64,000 nucleotides of DNA from Acanthococcus lagerstroemiae (GCA_031841125.1 CM063106.1:12338001-12402000), one strand, 5' to 3'; shown: positions 34,061 to 45,942, numbered from the stretch's first letter. Notes: generated from the letters alone by a model not told the origin. Program-made: numbers and translations.

Positions 34061-34840
34061 TAAATTTGTCTATAGTGACCCAGAATTATTATGCCCCTGA
34101 TATGCTCAATTAGCTCATGAAAATGCTCTGTTCATCAAGCCATTAGTAAAATTATGGATGCAGACAAAGAGCTCCCCACCACACAAAATGAACATCAACT
34201 TTCCTCTCGCAGAATTTGTTACACGTTCTAATTATTATTTGGTAGTGTCTCTTTAAAAGTCACATTGTGTGTCTGCAATGATCTGCGCACTCTGTTTCCC
34301 TCTCTTCATCATTTAAAATAGGTACTTCAAATTTTCTTCTCATTGCAACACGATGCCCATTTCATACCAGCTGCGAAAGATACAATCGGAGACCGGCAGC
34401 TTTCAACGCGGTTTTTCTTGAAAACAGAGAAGGGTTACGACTATTATTTAGAAAGGGTAAAAAGAAAATTTTAAAAATACCTCGGATTTCTACTTAATTC
34501 GCTTTTCGGAGGCGTTGTCGGCGTCTAATTATGGGGAATAAACAAACAGATAGGACAGACAGCTGACCAAGTAGCCAGTCAGTTAAATAAGCAGACAAAT
34601 AGAAATGTCAACAGACGGACGAAACAAAAAATAATCAAACAGGGACACGGGACGCCCATCTATTCAACTAGTTGCAAGCAATTCTTTCTTAATTTAGCAC
34701 GCCATATCGCTGACTTTCAGGGTCAGCAAGAAGATACTCTCAGTTTAGGTGCTTGCTACTGAAGTCCGGGATAAAGCGCACTAAACAGCAAAAAGGTTGC
34801 ATGCAACTAGTTGAGTAGATGTGCAGCTTGCCTTGAGTAC
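34061..34840. other. Non-coding stretch
   Basis: Has a CAGA/GACAG-rich low-complexity patch at about 34540-34640. Nothing else recognised. Confidence 0.45.
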
Positions 34841-35091
34841 CAGTGGCGTAGCCAAGGGGGGAGATTAGGAGGATGAATCCCCCCCCCCCTTGAGATGAGA
34901 ATTTTTTATATGCTGGCAGTATCACAGTAAATGCGCGAAATGAAATTTAAATTTGGATGCATAATTGAAGTTGAAACGCATAACATACTGATAGTCAATG
35001 TAAAAACATACAGTTCCTGTTGAGTGTACCTCCTCCCCCGCCCAAAATTTTGCTGATCCCCTCCCTTGGAAAAATCCTGGCTACGCCACTG
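34841..35091. mobile_element. hAT-type MITE (251 bp)
   Basis: Terminal inverted repeats CAGTGGCGTAGCCA / TGGCTACGCCACTG, with a perfect 8-base target duplication TTGAGTAC at 34833-34840 and 35092-35099. The left subterminal part has a G run (34856-34862) and a run of eleven Cs at 34879. No transposase. Same terminal family as 44727-45006. Confidence 0.92.
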
Positions 35092-35099
35092 TTGAGTAC

Positions 35100-35949
35100 A
35101 TAGGGTGTCTCATAAGAAAACGATTAAACTACAACATAAGATAATACGTGTTGAGATAAGAAAAAAACACGATACAAAGATATCCGTGTTGTTTAGAGCC
35201 TTTCTCATAGGTTTACAAATTAGGAAGTACCTAATAATATGTTGACTGAACAACAAATGAAAAGCAACAAACAAAGATCCATACTTCTTATTTTCGCGAA
35301 ATGCGGAGGTTTCCACCTTAATAATATGTAGTTTTTATGAACAACATTAGAAAGATTTTAATATGGATGAAAACTAATGCGCAAAAAATTTCCGAAGAGG
35401 CGGCAAAATATTTAGCATAACGGATTTCGCATACACGATATGATGGATTTCGGTTCCAAAGTGAAATGAACTAGGTTAAGTTCGATCTCCTCCCTCCCCA
35501 AAAAAGCAAACCAGTTGAAGTCCAGTCACCTTTTCTAAACTATTTAATTATAGTTAACGCTTCTCAGTTGTTCTATAATTTACGCATGCTTACTTAATAC
35601 GATATAGCATCGGCGTTATGAGTTCAAGTTCGTACACACTCGATAAACGAATACCTAATCAATTCACCTGTATAAACTCATGCTGCACTGATAAATTCGT
35701 TTACAAGTCCGACCATATTAGCACATTATTCATTATGTATATTATGGGCTACATGTACGTATGTAGCTGTGTACTTTCAAGTCTTTCCAATTGCGCTAAT
35801 TCTCTCAGCTGAACCAGATTTTTTTATTCAATGCAAAGTAGCTAGATAATTAAATAACAAACACGACATTCATATTTTTACAATGAATCGGCGAGAGAAA
35901 TCAAAAAATAAGGCCTTGCGATATTTTCATTAAGGTAGCAAATCCAAAT
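35100..35949. other. Non-coding stretch
   Basis: Nothing recognised. Confidence 0.45.
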
Positions 35950-36190
35950 CTGCGAGGGAGTCACCACACTCTCTGTAGCTGAGTAGTATTGTATACATGT
36001 TCCATCCTTGCCAAGCGCGTTCTAATCCCAGCGCCGGAAAATTAGTGAACAGATTTTATCTATCTCCTGAAAAACGTCCTAGCGAAACTAGAGTGTACGG
36101 TAGTACCAACTGAGGTGGATAGATAGCGGGCTCTGCAATCCCCAGGCAGTTCTCAAGAACAAGACATTGCTCGCAGAACATATAACTCCA
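35950..36190 (+). repeat. tRNA-derived SINE-like copy, best preserved
   Basis: The head CTCTGTAGCTGAGTAGTATT looks like a tRNA A box/D-arm, and GCGTTCTAATCCCAGCGCC a B box, spaced about 50 bases apart as in polymerase III promoters. The body (CCTAGCGAAACTAGAGTG, CAACTGAGGTGGATAGATAG, CTCTGCAATCCCC, AGTTCTCAAGAACAAGACAT, CTCGCAGAACATA) matches copies at 1800, 13440, 13888 and 16486. The tail is not simple A-rich. Confidence 0.55.
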
Positions 36191-36324
36191 CCAGTAGGTA
36201 TCTGACAGATATTGGTGTCATGTTGTATGTGTGTCGTGGGTCCCTTTGACGATGTGAGACGTGTAGCTGGTAATGTACGCACATATCTTCGGTAAAAAGA
36301 AGGAAATACTCTATAATGCTACAA

Positions 36325-36630
36325 AACATGAGAACAGGGACGAAACTAAAGAGGGAACACGAGAGGGAAGCTTCCCCCAAGCCTCCGTCGGAGTTGGGAA
36401 ATTTTAGTAGATGGATCAAAAATTGGGAAAATCAACCGCAGTCGAAAGAGATTTCGAGTTTTTTGTTTTGTGTTTAGGTAATAGGTACAGAAAAAATGTT
36501 GATACTTAGGAATGATGAGTTGAGTCAGTTGGGAATTTAACAGTTTTTGCCCTCTAGGAAGAGCTCTTCCCAAACATGAGAACGGGGACGAAACTGAGAG
36601 GGGCACGGGAGGGCAGCTTCCCCTCTCCAA
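36325..36630 (+). repeat. Direct repeat pair, 247 bp apart
   Basis: AACATGAGAACAGGGACGAA with its extension to AGCTTCCCCC (about 53 bases) recurs at 36572 as AACATGAGAACGGGGACGAA. Divergence is low. It could be a tandem duplication or a direct-repeat-flanked insertion of about 190 bases. Confidence 0.65.
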
Positions 36631-37960
36631 TAATAGTAGCGGTGTCTACCTCAGGTCTTCTGAGAGATACTGAAACGAACTCGCTAACTAAACCGATTTA
36701 TTTCAGTACTCCAAATAAGCAGAGAAAGGTTGATAAATAAACTAAGAGTCGACTCATTTCAGACTACCTTCCTCTACGGTGAGTTGAGGATCATAACTTA
36801 TTTCAACTCATCACTAAATACGCTGATAAGTTAGGTGAAGGATCAACCAGTTCATTAACTCATTTCGTGAGTAGATAACTCCAATCCATTGAATTCTCTC
36901 TTATCGTAAATGCGTTGAATACGAGTTCGGTCGCAACTTCCATGAACAGCAAACAGTCAACTCGGTGATAAGTAAATAAAAAAAGTTTTGCAAACCGATG
37001 CAAAAAAGTAGGAAGAAGATTCAGGCTGCAGTATACGCCACCCTCATCCACCGACTTCGTGATTCACACTTTATTCCGTAAGTGCGTATACCTGTCTTCC
37101 TACGTGCATCTAAAGCTTATCTGTATCCAATATTTAACCTCCGTGGCCATTTGACCATCCAACAGTTATTTGCAAACGCGTAGACAACTTTTTTCTATTT
37201 TCTACACCTGTTATACAGTAAACACGAACTGACGAACTGCTCGCATGTCTTCAGCATTAATCGAATAATAGGCACGTAATGTCTCACACCTGAAACATGA
37301 TTACCTCAGGGGACGACAGCGTGCGGTCTTCTTCCATTCACCGATTTCGTTTCCCCGAAACGGCACGAGTTTTCCTAAAAATCCAGCCATCAGCGATATC
37401 ATCATTCAAGTCGAACTTCAAACCAGACTAAGCATTAATTATGTGCACTCATATTAAATCCGGATGAATGCGTTGTAACTTACACTAAGCCGACAGTTGG
37501 TTACATTTTGCATCGAAAATATAATGTTAATTACTCGATAGTATCATCAGCATCTGTATCGCCACACGTTTTATAAACGTAAATCGGTGTGACTAAAACT
37601 CATTATATCCCACAAGTTACGGGCTGTAGATATCCGATTTTTATACCTCTAGCTGTTATTAATTATATAGCCTGGCGTGGGAATTCGGATTTGACATTTC
37701 AAATTAGTTTAAATTTACTTGGATCAAATGAAGATATTCTGGTAGTGATAGTTTTTGAACTATAGTAGTTCGGCCGCTGCATTTTCCTAAAACGGAGCCT
37801 CATCAGAGTTTGCACCTCTGATGGTCGGAAGAATGAGAATTTCAATCGGGCAGAATAACGAAGAATGTACGAAATATGCTTGATACTCACTCAATAAGAA
37901 ATGCTGATGTGTAACTTTGTGGTATGTTTTGTAGAATATTTCACAGCCATTGCTGTATTG
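36631..37960. other. Non-coding stretch
   Basis: Nothing recognised beyond repeated AACTCATTTC words near 36700-36870. Confidence 0.45.
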
Positions 37961-40051
37961 TCAGTGGCGTATTTACAAAACGGGATTTTGGAAAATGTCT
38001 ACCTTTTGGCCAGCATTATCTTATCAAATAAGTCTACTCAGCAGCGTTACCAACTCACAACTTCAGAGTTACCTGGGATTGTTTTATAAAAATGCCCAAG
38101 ATTGTCGGGAAACATGAGTTCGAGTAAATCATTTTATTTTTCGAATCTAGCACTAGAACTGACACGCCAACTAATAATTAAAAACATACCTATTACATCA
38201 TTAGGCTTTCTAAGCTGTGGTTTTTCGCTCTGTCAACAAAAACAGACAGCAGACTTACGGCCAACTGATGAATGAAAGAATGGTAGTTCGTAGTTCTCAC
38301 CACGCAGCGAAATTGCCAACATTCAAAAATGTGAAATGTAAAAAATAAACGTAGACAGAAGTGTAAGATATAGAAAATGCCTGAAATTGTGTAGTAAATG
38401 CCTAAAATTGTACAACAAACACCTACGTCCCGTGAAAATGTCGGAAAAATCCAGAAAATACCTGAGTGCCGGGGAAATGCCGAAAAAATCTAGAATTTCC
38501 TAAGATCTCAATTGCTGGAGGGTTGGTAACACTACTACTCAGTTCAGAGACAGACGCTGTCATGGCTCTTTGTGATCATTAGATCGGAAGGCTAAATCTG
38601 GCAACGTATTAAAAGATGAAATTTTCTTTCTAAAAGGGTCCACATGCTAATTCATGGCTTCTAATGAGAAGAACTCGGTTGTTGACCTTTCAAAAGCTAT
38701 TGAGTTAAGTAAAAGATTAAAGAAAATTGAGTAACAAAGTCACTGATGATATAACACACGAAAACGTTCTTATAAAAATACACTGCTTTCAAGTGAAACT
38801 GGTTCGAGTTTCAAGAACTGTATAAAATGACAGAGGGTGAAATTCTCTTTCAAAAAGAGTCAACATAATTTTTTTTTTAACTGCACAGGTCAAGTATATT
38901 GAAAACCAGTCTTCACAGTGTGGCCAAGGAACCACGACTTCCCAACCTGCTAATCATAAAAAGTAGCCCTACCCCTAATAAGCACGAGAGTAAAAGAGCA
39001 AGTTGGCTTTCCTCTTGTGCTCTAGAGTAACATCAAGAGCTACTCTCATTTTTCGAGTACCAACGTAATTTGTTATTTTATTCTTTTCTTGCTTCAATTT
39101 CTGTTCCTTTGATTAAAAAGAACTAATGACGTACTCGTAGTATAACACAACATGATGCTGCGCAGTATAAACTACCAAGTCTCCAAGCACACAATCATCA
39201 GGTATGATGAAAATTGGCATTGGCCCTTCCTCATCCAAGGTACATATATTCTGTTTATCTTTTCATTATACTGTTTCATTGTCATCCGTCCAAATTAATA
39301 AAATGTACAGCAAAGAATTTCCAGGAAAACATGCCCGGAGCCCATAAACAAAATTAACGAATTACGCAATCACTCCCGATAACTTTCCTACAAGAACAGT
39401 TGCATGGACAGCTGCTCTGTTTTGAGAGCAAGTACTTCGAGTCGAATACGCACTAGAGTTTGTGCCTCTGAAAATATGAAGAGCGAGAGCAGCCCTTGAA
39501 CTCGGGAGCAGTGACTCAAATCTCCAGGCGCGGGAGCTCGGGAGTTCTGGAGTTCTAGTGTAGTTATACTCAATCGCACACCAAAGGATAATAAATAAAT
39601 TAATCTATCCAAAAAGGAGACAAAGGTGGAGACATTTTTCGCGGGTTTTTAGTTCGAGTTTCCAAAAAGTTCAAATAAGTCATGGCGAACGTCAAAATAC
39701 GCCCAAAGACTCACGCTTGCATTATTGTCAGACAGGGGCGTAGCGGTTTGAGCATTTGTTTCAGTCGAAAAATCATTTTGGCCCTCAGCCGTGAAATTTT
39801 TAAAAAGTCTGAGACTATTTCAGAAGTTTCCGTCTGTTTTCACAACTCCAATCAGTAGGAAGAGAAAAATTAACATTTTTCGCAAGTCTGTCCGCGAAAT
39901 AGGGGGCTACCAAATTGGAATACTTTTAACCCCCCTTCGCGAACGTAACTTCGGTAGGCAACTATTGACAGAACATGAAGATGGTTGTATTGTCGAATGA
40001 CTTTAGTTCTGTCAGTTGTGTTGTAATTCAGCTAGTTAAATCCCAGTAAGG
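37961..40051. other. Non-coding stretch with two hAT-end-like words
   Basis: CAGTGGCGTATTTACAAAAC at 37961 and CAGGGGCGTAGCGG at 39733 resemble hAT left ends, but neither has a visible partner. A palindromic patch AGAGCAAG...CTTGTGCTCT lies near 38995-39026. The phrase AGAGTTTG[CT][AG]CCTCTGA is shared by 37805 and 39452. Confidence 0.35.
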
Positions 40052-40435
40052 TTGAAATCAGTGGTCACCAAAGCTGATGTTTGTATTTCGTTCCTCCGAA
40101 TGGTAGCTCAGCTCGCAATACAGAAACCACATTTTGGGAGACCCTCGAAATTCTATAAACGAACTATACCAGAAAAATATTTGCAACAATTCAAAATTAG
40201 GGGGAAAACGAAAAATCTTACACGCTCTGATTAGGGAAGCAGATTTCAACTTCTCAAATGAGCATTATACCCCCTCTCTGGGCCAAGGGAGATAATTAAA
40301 TATAAAGGAGTAGTGGATAATAAGGTTCCCATTCAAGAATACTTTACGTGTCTGATTCGTGCAGCAAATCCTTCTATCCGAGAATTTCTTGCTGAATATC
40401 GCATGAAACTATTTGGCTCACACCACCATACGTAA
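40052..40435 (+). pseudogene. Decayed reading frame with polyadenylation signal
   Basis: One frame of 127 codons runs from 40052 to TAA at 40433-40435, broken by two in-frame stops (TAG near 40232 and TGA near 40259). Both sides of the stops read as protein: LAIQKPHFGRPSKFYKRTIP before, then REIIKYKGVVDNKVPIQEYF and IREFLAEYRMKLFG after. AATAAA follows the final stop at 40440-40445, where a transcript end would be expected. I do not recognise the protein. A decayed terminal exon of a transposon gene or a retroposed gene fits best. The stops could also mark a short unrecognised intron. There is no clear start, and the upstream frame is closed. Confidence 0.4.
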
Positions 40436-40445
40436 ATTTAATAAA

Positions 40446-40584
40446 CGGGCGCTGTTAAGAAAAAACAGACCAAGCGACATTTGTTGACAAAATGAGTTAT
40501 TAGTATCTTTGGAAAGAGCGTAATAAGTAGAATTTTTGAAAATTAGGCCCCGATATAAAAATGTGTATCCACGTTGAAAATTAT
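40446..40584. other. Spacer before the foldback cluster
   Basis: Nothing recognised. Confidence 0.4.
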
Positions 40585-41430
40585 TTTTTCTTGTCGAGAG
40601 TAGGCGTGCTTTTCTGCCGACCCTTCTCGAGTAACAAGGTTATTAGTTTTTTCTTCTCTCCTCATTTCCAGTTCAGTTCACAGTTCAGTTCAGGGGTGCG
40701 TATTGGGTGAAGCCAATCTATATGATTTAGCTCTTCGTGGTCACAGTTCAGTTCGACCTGATCCTACCCCAATAAATAGAAAAATTTCCATGGAAATTAA
40801 TATTAAATACTGAATATGGCTAAAAGAAATAAAAAATTCCACGGAAATGTGGACCACTGAACTAAATTGTGAACTGACTTGTAACCATGAAGAGCCAAAT
40901 CATACGGACTGGCTTCACGCAATACGCACCACTGAACTGAAATGTGAACTAAACTGGAAAGGAGAAGAGAAAAGAAAACAAGTTAGTATAACCTCGTTCC
41001 TCGAGGAGGGTCGGCAAAAAAACGCGCATCTTGAATCCCAACAAGAAATAATGAAGAAGAAAAAAAATCCATGAAAATTTCTATTAAATACTGCAGATGG
41101 CTAGAAGATATACAAATTTTCATGAAAATGTGGACCAATGAACTGAATTGTGAACTGAACTGGAAAGGAGAAGAGAAGAGAAAACTAGTAATCTCGTTCC
41201 TCGAGGAGGGTCGGCAAAAAGCACGCATCTTGATTCCGACAAGAAACAATGAAGGAAAAAAAATCCATTGAAGCATTAATAAATAATCCGACCTAATCCT
41301 ACCTTAATAAAAAAAAAATTTCCACGGAAATTTCTATTAAATACTGTAGATGGCTGGAAGAAATAAAAAATGTCCATGGAAATTGGAACCACTGAACTGA
41401 ACTGTGACCATCAGAAAATAAATCATACGG
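40585..41430. repeat. Foldback and direct-repeat cluster
   Basis: A roughly 170-base arm (40585-40755: CTGCCGACCCTTCTCGAGTA, TTTCCAGTTCAGTTCACAG, GTGCGTATTGGGTGAAGCCA) is followed by its inverted copy at 40850-41075. A direct copy of the inverted arm then lies at about 41095-41270. A separate direct repeat (CGACCT[GA]ATCCTACC onward) links 40754-40930 with 41281-41430. The whole is a nested palindrome plus partial duplications, with no transposase. Confidence 0.75.
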
Positions 41431-41660
41431 ATAGAAGTAACGCTCAAACAGTCTGCAGCCGTGTTGTTAATACTCGTAGAAATTTCCTTGGAAATTTTTT
41501 TAATTAGAGTGTGATCAGGAGAAGTAACGCTCAAAAAGTAACACTTTTTTCGTTTACGTGCCAATGCTCTCCGATCAGCTGTTTTTTGTTGTTTTTCTCG
41601 TGATGCTCCAAAGTAATGCTTTTCAAAAAGTAACGGTTTTTCCGTTTATGTGCCAAAGCT
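41431..41660 (+). repeat. Short direct repeats (AGTAACGCTC family)
   Basis: AGTAACGCTCAAAAAGTAAC and TTTTCGTTTACGTGCCAA at 41526-41564 recur in modified form at 41616-41656, and AGAAGTAACGCTCAAA also at 41434. Confidence 0.5.
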
Positions 41661-43470
41661 AAGTCATTAAAATGTCAAAAGTTTATCAGTAAGCGCCATG
41701 TTCTTAAACCGGCATTATTCACTGGCTTTTAATATTCGTTTTCTCAAAAAACAGACTTTTTCGCTTGGCCAGTTTTTACTTAACAGCGTCCAACTTGAAT
41801 CGAGCCCTCTCTGTTTCGGACGAGGCCAAAACCGAATCAACAGAAAATAACCCGTTTTTTTATCAAATTAAATTATTAAATAACGGACAAGTTCTCAGCA
41901 TCTGATTCATTAAAAGTTGAATTTCTCGAAAATACACAATTCCATTTCAAATAGCCGCGTACATTTCCAGATCGTCTCCAACGCCAATTTCCAAACCTTG
42001 GCGGGGGGAAGGGGTTTAATTTAAATGGAATAACTTGGGAAATTTAATAGCAAAAGTGTTGAGTGATATACATGATATACAAACCACAACTTTACAGGAA
42101 TGTGTCCAGTAAACTGTGCATGCCATGATAGAAAAGAGAGTGGAAAATTCGGAAGATGATCCCCCAAGAAGGCCCAAAAGGGATTTTTTCAAAAAAATGC
42201 AGACCTTTTGCGCGTATTTAGCTCGTACGTCAGTATTTCGTATCACTATTTGAACATCATGAAATCCACCCACACAGAACAATTCTGGAAGCGAGCCTGC
42301 AAACTATCAACTGGTTTAAATGTGGAATTTCTATTCGACAGAACGTCTCATAGCTTCTACGTGTACACACTGCATAAAGAAGAAATCTGCCATAAAAAAT
42401 GAAAGAAAACTTTCATCACCTACATATCGTGTTAACCATCGACCATATAAAGCGACTTTTTATCCAAGTTATGAGTAGGTCCTACCTCTGATCACCAGTT
42501 ACAGCCAATTGGAGTAAACGAGATACAGAATCTTTTATAAGAATATCAGGGTTATACTTATGACTAACATATAAAGGCTGTGCGAACCTGCGAATGCACT
42601 CAAGTATACATGATACGCTCCGCATCTGGCTTCGACTCCTCCTTCACTTTCACTTCAGTGTCTCAACGTCCGCCTCCGACCCGATTAAACATGTTTTCAA
42701 CACCTCTGTATCCACCTTCATATTTTTCTTCTGGTCCGATTCACCAAAGTACGTATTGCCTGTACTGTCACGAATATCAAGAACTTCATATTCAGTCGCG
42801 TTAATAATTTATTATCGACGGAAAACGAGGCGCCAGATCTTGAAAATGGCATTATATTTTCAGCTCGTGTACACACGCATTTGAGCCCGACGATAGCGGA
42901 ACATCCAGTCTCACGGAAAATTGGGGCAGGACCCTGAATTTTGGAGATAAGATCTTCTTTTTCGTGGAATATTAGAATTTATAGAGAACTAATGAGCATA
43001 AAAATCCAACAAATTTTCCTTCTTTCTTCCCCTCCTTCCAGTATATTTCTGTACGAGGATTAAAGATCGCAAATTTTAAAAGGAAAAATAATGATTCTAG
43101 TGTCTGTGCCTATTATCGGAAAAATTTCACCTTTTTGTGTTGCACTATAACTACGCATACTGTCCAGTCGAGCATTTTCACCGTCAGCACAAGAACATGT
43201 TCGAAGTATTTATATAAATGTTCATTCGCTATATAACGAAACGAAATCACAGATCCATTCTGCCAGCCCCTTGGAATTCTTGGTAAAAACTAGTTTCGAA
43301 ATTTTACGCTCATTTTGTGCTATCTTGGATCGTCACTCCTGAACTTCGTACTCATTTTCTTTCAGATACATTAGCGAATTATGTTGGAGCAGAGGCAGAA
43401 AAATTCTAATCATTCAAGTTGGTATTTTTTTAAAACCGAAATTGGTACAATAATTTAGAGCTTCCGAGGC
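41661..43470. other. Non-coding stretch
   Basis: Slightly CpG-richer around 42560-42910, with two overlapping open frames and no splice support. Nothing else recognised. Confidence 0.45.
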
Positions 43471-43523
43471 CAGGGGTGGGGTATCTGGGGAGCCACTTTG
43501 GCATGCGTGCATCGCCATACGCT
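43471..43523 (-). repeat. Fragment shared with the 28477 insertion
   Basis: TTTGGCATGCGTGCATCGCC and CATACGCTCC match, in opposite orientation, the GC-rich insertion at 28477-28586. Confidence 0.55.
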
Positions 43524-44429
43524 CCACCAAACATTATTTTGGGTCATTATTTCCCAATCATGCTGGCTGTCTCTTCCTGAGATATAGCAAATTCGATAAT
43601 AGGAGGGGGAGTGGTGAGGAATGCTAACCCCACGCTAGAATTTCGCATGTAAGTTGCAACTATAGTTTTCCATTTGTAGGGTGTGCCAATCCACTTTTTC
43701 TTCTTCTGTAATCCAGAGCGCTTTCGGCTGTTATGTCATCATTAGTGGAGTACCCTAAATGAGACTAGTCTCTTGTGGTCCTGTCGTCATAGTCGCGAGT
43801 AGTACCGTATGAACCTGTTTAGTCGTGTGCTCCTATTGGTTGTGCAGTCTGTCCAATCCGTGGGTGTTATGTTTTTAGTTGGAATAAGTTTTCGAAATGG
43901 ACACTGAACTATAATCTTGTGTTCACTTTGAGTTATTTCGTGCGTCATTCCCAAACTTTGAATTCATCTCACTCCCAAGATAATCGTTGATGGGCCTGAA
44001 AGACATTAATGCGACTATAATGTTACACTCTGCTGCACGAAGAAACTCAATCATCTAATGTACGATTTACCCACATGTACCGTACTCTAACTCTGAAGAG
44101 GAGGGGGCGGAAAGCTCAAATTTGAAAAAGGTTCATTCTCCTTCAAAATGTTGTGTTCGCGTGGAAGAGGAATGGGTTGATACAAAATTTTCTTTCGCTT
44201 TCAAATAGGGTAAAAGGTACGAACGTGGGTCTACAGCTATCCTGAAAACACGAGAAGCGCTATCCACTGGAAAACAGTGTGGGAGCATATATCATCACTG
44301 TATAAGACGACTCTAAAAGGTTTCATAGTTCTATGCAATATGCTGTTCGTGCAATCAGTGTTCTCTTTTCCGTTTGAATTTTTTCGCATTTTCTGAAAAA
44401 TCTGGAGAAGTTGCTGCGAATATAAAATA
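43524..44429. other. Non-coding stretch
   Basis: Nothing recognised. Confidence 0.45.
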
Positions 44430-44713
44430 CGAGGGCTGTTCAAAAAGTTTTGACAAAGATTTTTCTACGCAAAAAGAAAGTATTTTATTACAAATCTAAT
44501 ACATGTTCTTTTTCAAAATAACCTCCTTCTGTACGAATACATTTTTTCCATCGCCGTATCCCCTTTTCAAATACGAATTCTAGGCTATCCTTTGCCAGAC
44601 ATTTGCATCGAATCGGACCCAAATTTTCTTCCTTTTAATTGTTTCTTGATCTCGGGAAATAGCCAGAAGTCAAATACTGGTACAAAGAACCATAAAATGA
44701 GCACAAAATTATA
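44430..44713 (-). pseudogene. mariner-like transposase, C-terminal remnant with terminal repeat
   Basis: On the plus strand the segment starts just after a TA with CGAGGGCTGTTCAAAAAGTT, a typical mariner-family terminal repeat. Reading leftward on the minus strand it encodes FDFWLFPEIKKQLKGRKF, the region around the third catalytic Asp of mariner transposases (DFWLFP), then GSDSMQMSGKG. After a frameshift it reads EFVFEKGIRRWKKCIRTEGG and YFEKEHVLDL with a stop at 44488-44490. The order and spacing to the terminal repeat are as in intact mariners. The first two catalytic residues and the other end are absent: the left part of the gene has been lost and a hAT element sits at 44727. It cannot be active. 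Confidence 0.85.
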
Positions 44714-44726
44714 CGTATATAGTAGG

Positions 44727-45006
44727 CAGTGGCGTAGCCAAGGGGGGAGGGGGCGAACGGGGCGAACGCCCCTTCCCCAAGCCACCTGAAATTGAACGTA
44801 AAATATGCAAAAATGAGCAATTTTTCGCCTTTAAAACACGTTTTTTTCGAAAAATTTTTACTCGAGCCGTCATTTTACCTTCATTTGCATAAAATAGTCC
44901 TCTAATATCGGCGATTTTTAAGAAAATACCTCGATTTTCGACTTTTTCTCCCTTTAAAATCTTACTTTGCCCTCCCCCCTTTCGGAAAATCCTGGCTACG
45001 CCACTG
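44727..45006. mobile_element. hAT-type MITE (280 bp)
   Basis: Terminal inverted repeats CAGTGGCGTAGCCA / TGGCTACGCCACTG, flanked by ATAGTAGG (44719-44726) and ATAGTACG (45007-45014), an 8-base duplication with one change. The right duplication overlaps the first bases of the TA-flanked element at 45013, so the hAT element landed at that element's edge. Long open frames here are spurious. Confidence 0.9.
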
Positions 45007-45012
45007 ATAGTA

Positions 45013-45461
45013 CGGGAGAGGAGGGCTCTTTGCAACAAGGGAACATTGTAACAGCCTGCAGCCAGAAAAATACAAACGCGACTGCTGTAATTTCAGTGAC
45101 GTCATGTTACTCACTCATAACCTGTTGGACTACCTAGCAATTTCTGATAGCGTCTTGTTTTTGCTGTGCGAACGTTATCGTGAGGGGAAAAAAAGGAAGA
45201 CGTTTTTTGTTGAGCGTGAATCGTTGTGTAAATGGCCATAATAAAGAGAAGATTTCCGTAAAGTACGGGGTAACCTGGAGCACAATTTTGAAAAAAATCG
45301 TCAAAGATATCTGAATGAATGTGAAATACAGAATGAAGTAGGTCAGCTTACAGAGCAGAACAAGAGCTACTCGACATACTTTCCTATTTTCCACAATGAA
45401 TGGTTTATTTTTTATAGCAGTTTGAAGAAAAATGTTGCAATGTGCCCCCTCTCCACTACCG
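45013..45461. mobile_element. TA-flanked MITE (449 bp)
   Basis: The left end CGGGAGAGGAGGGCTCTTTG and the right end, inverted, CGGTAGTGGAGAGGGGGCAC both continue to a TTGCAACA word. TA abuts each end (45011-45012 and 45462-45463). The interior has no transposase. The GGGAGAGG-type end resembles that of the 62052-62995 element. Confidence 0.65.
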
Positions 45462-45463
45462 TA

Positions 45464-45848
45464 CAAACTAATACACAATTAACACAGAATTAAGGTACCT
45501 CAATTTGAGACGGAAATGGAGCAAATTTCTCCAGGCCCGCCATAGAATTCGCTAATATCTCGGGAATGGGGTGATCGCAAAATTAGGGGATATCGGAACA
45601 AAACAGCGCCAAATTAGGTCAAAATTACGCTTACTAATTTCGACTCGACATTCCAACTTGAGGGGCTGGCGAAAAGAATATCGATAGTACAAACCATCGA
45701 TTCGGAGTGTTGGCAACCAGCACTACTCAATATCTCGGATAATCACCTTCAGCTTCACCAAAACGATAAAAGCCATTGTCGATTGATGTGTAATAGGTTC
45801 TAAATGTTAATTTTAGTCGAGCATTCTGTAAGGCTGTACACCACCTAC
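45464..45848. other. Non-coding spacer
   Basis: Nothing recognised. Confidence 0.4.
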
Positions 45849-45942
45849 TAGTGTATTGTTTTTCTATATAGATGAACACCAACGGCGAGAGCACTGCATG
45901 GAGAGACAATAACGCAAGCAAAATGAAATGATTCGGTTTCAT
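45849..45942 (-). CDS. Candidate exon with hydrophobic signal/membrane segment
   Basis: An ATG at 45942 on the minus strand opens 31 codons: MKPNHFILLALLSLHAVLS followed by PLVFIYIEKQYT. It then reaches a donor-like ACTA|GTAGGT at 45848. The peptide is a short polar start plus about 20 hydrophobic residues, fitting a signal peptide or a membrane anchor. The frame is also open upstream to 46029, so the true start is not fixed. No partner exon or family match was found. A chance hydrophobic frame in AT-rich DNA is quite possible. Confidence 0.2.

Noticed and set aside
44585..45038. Several frames of 61-109 codons on both strands
   Set aside because: They read across the hAT MITE and its G/C-rich ends; the only real coding trace is the mariner C-terminus at 44488-44700.
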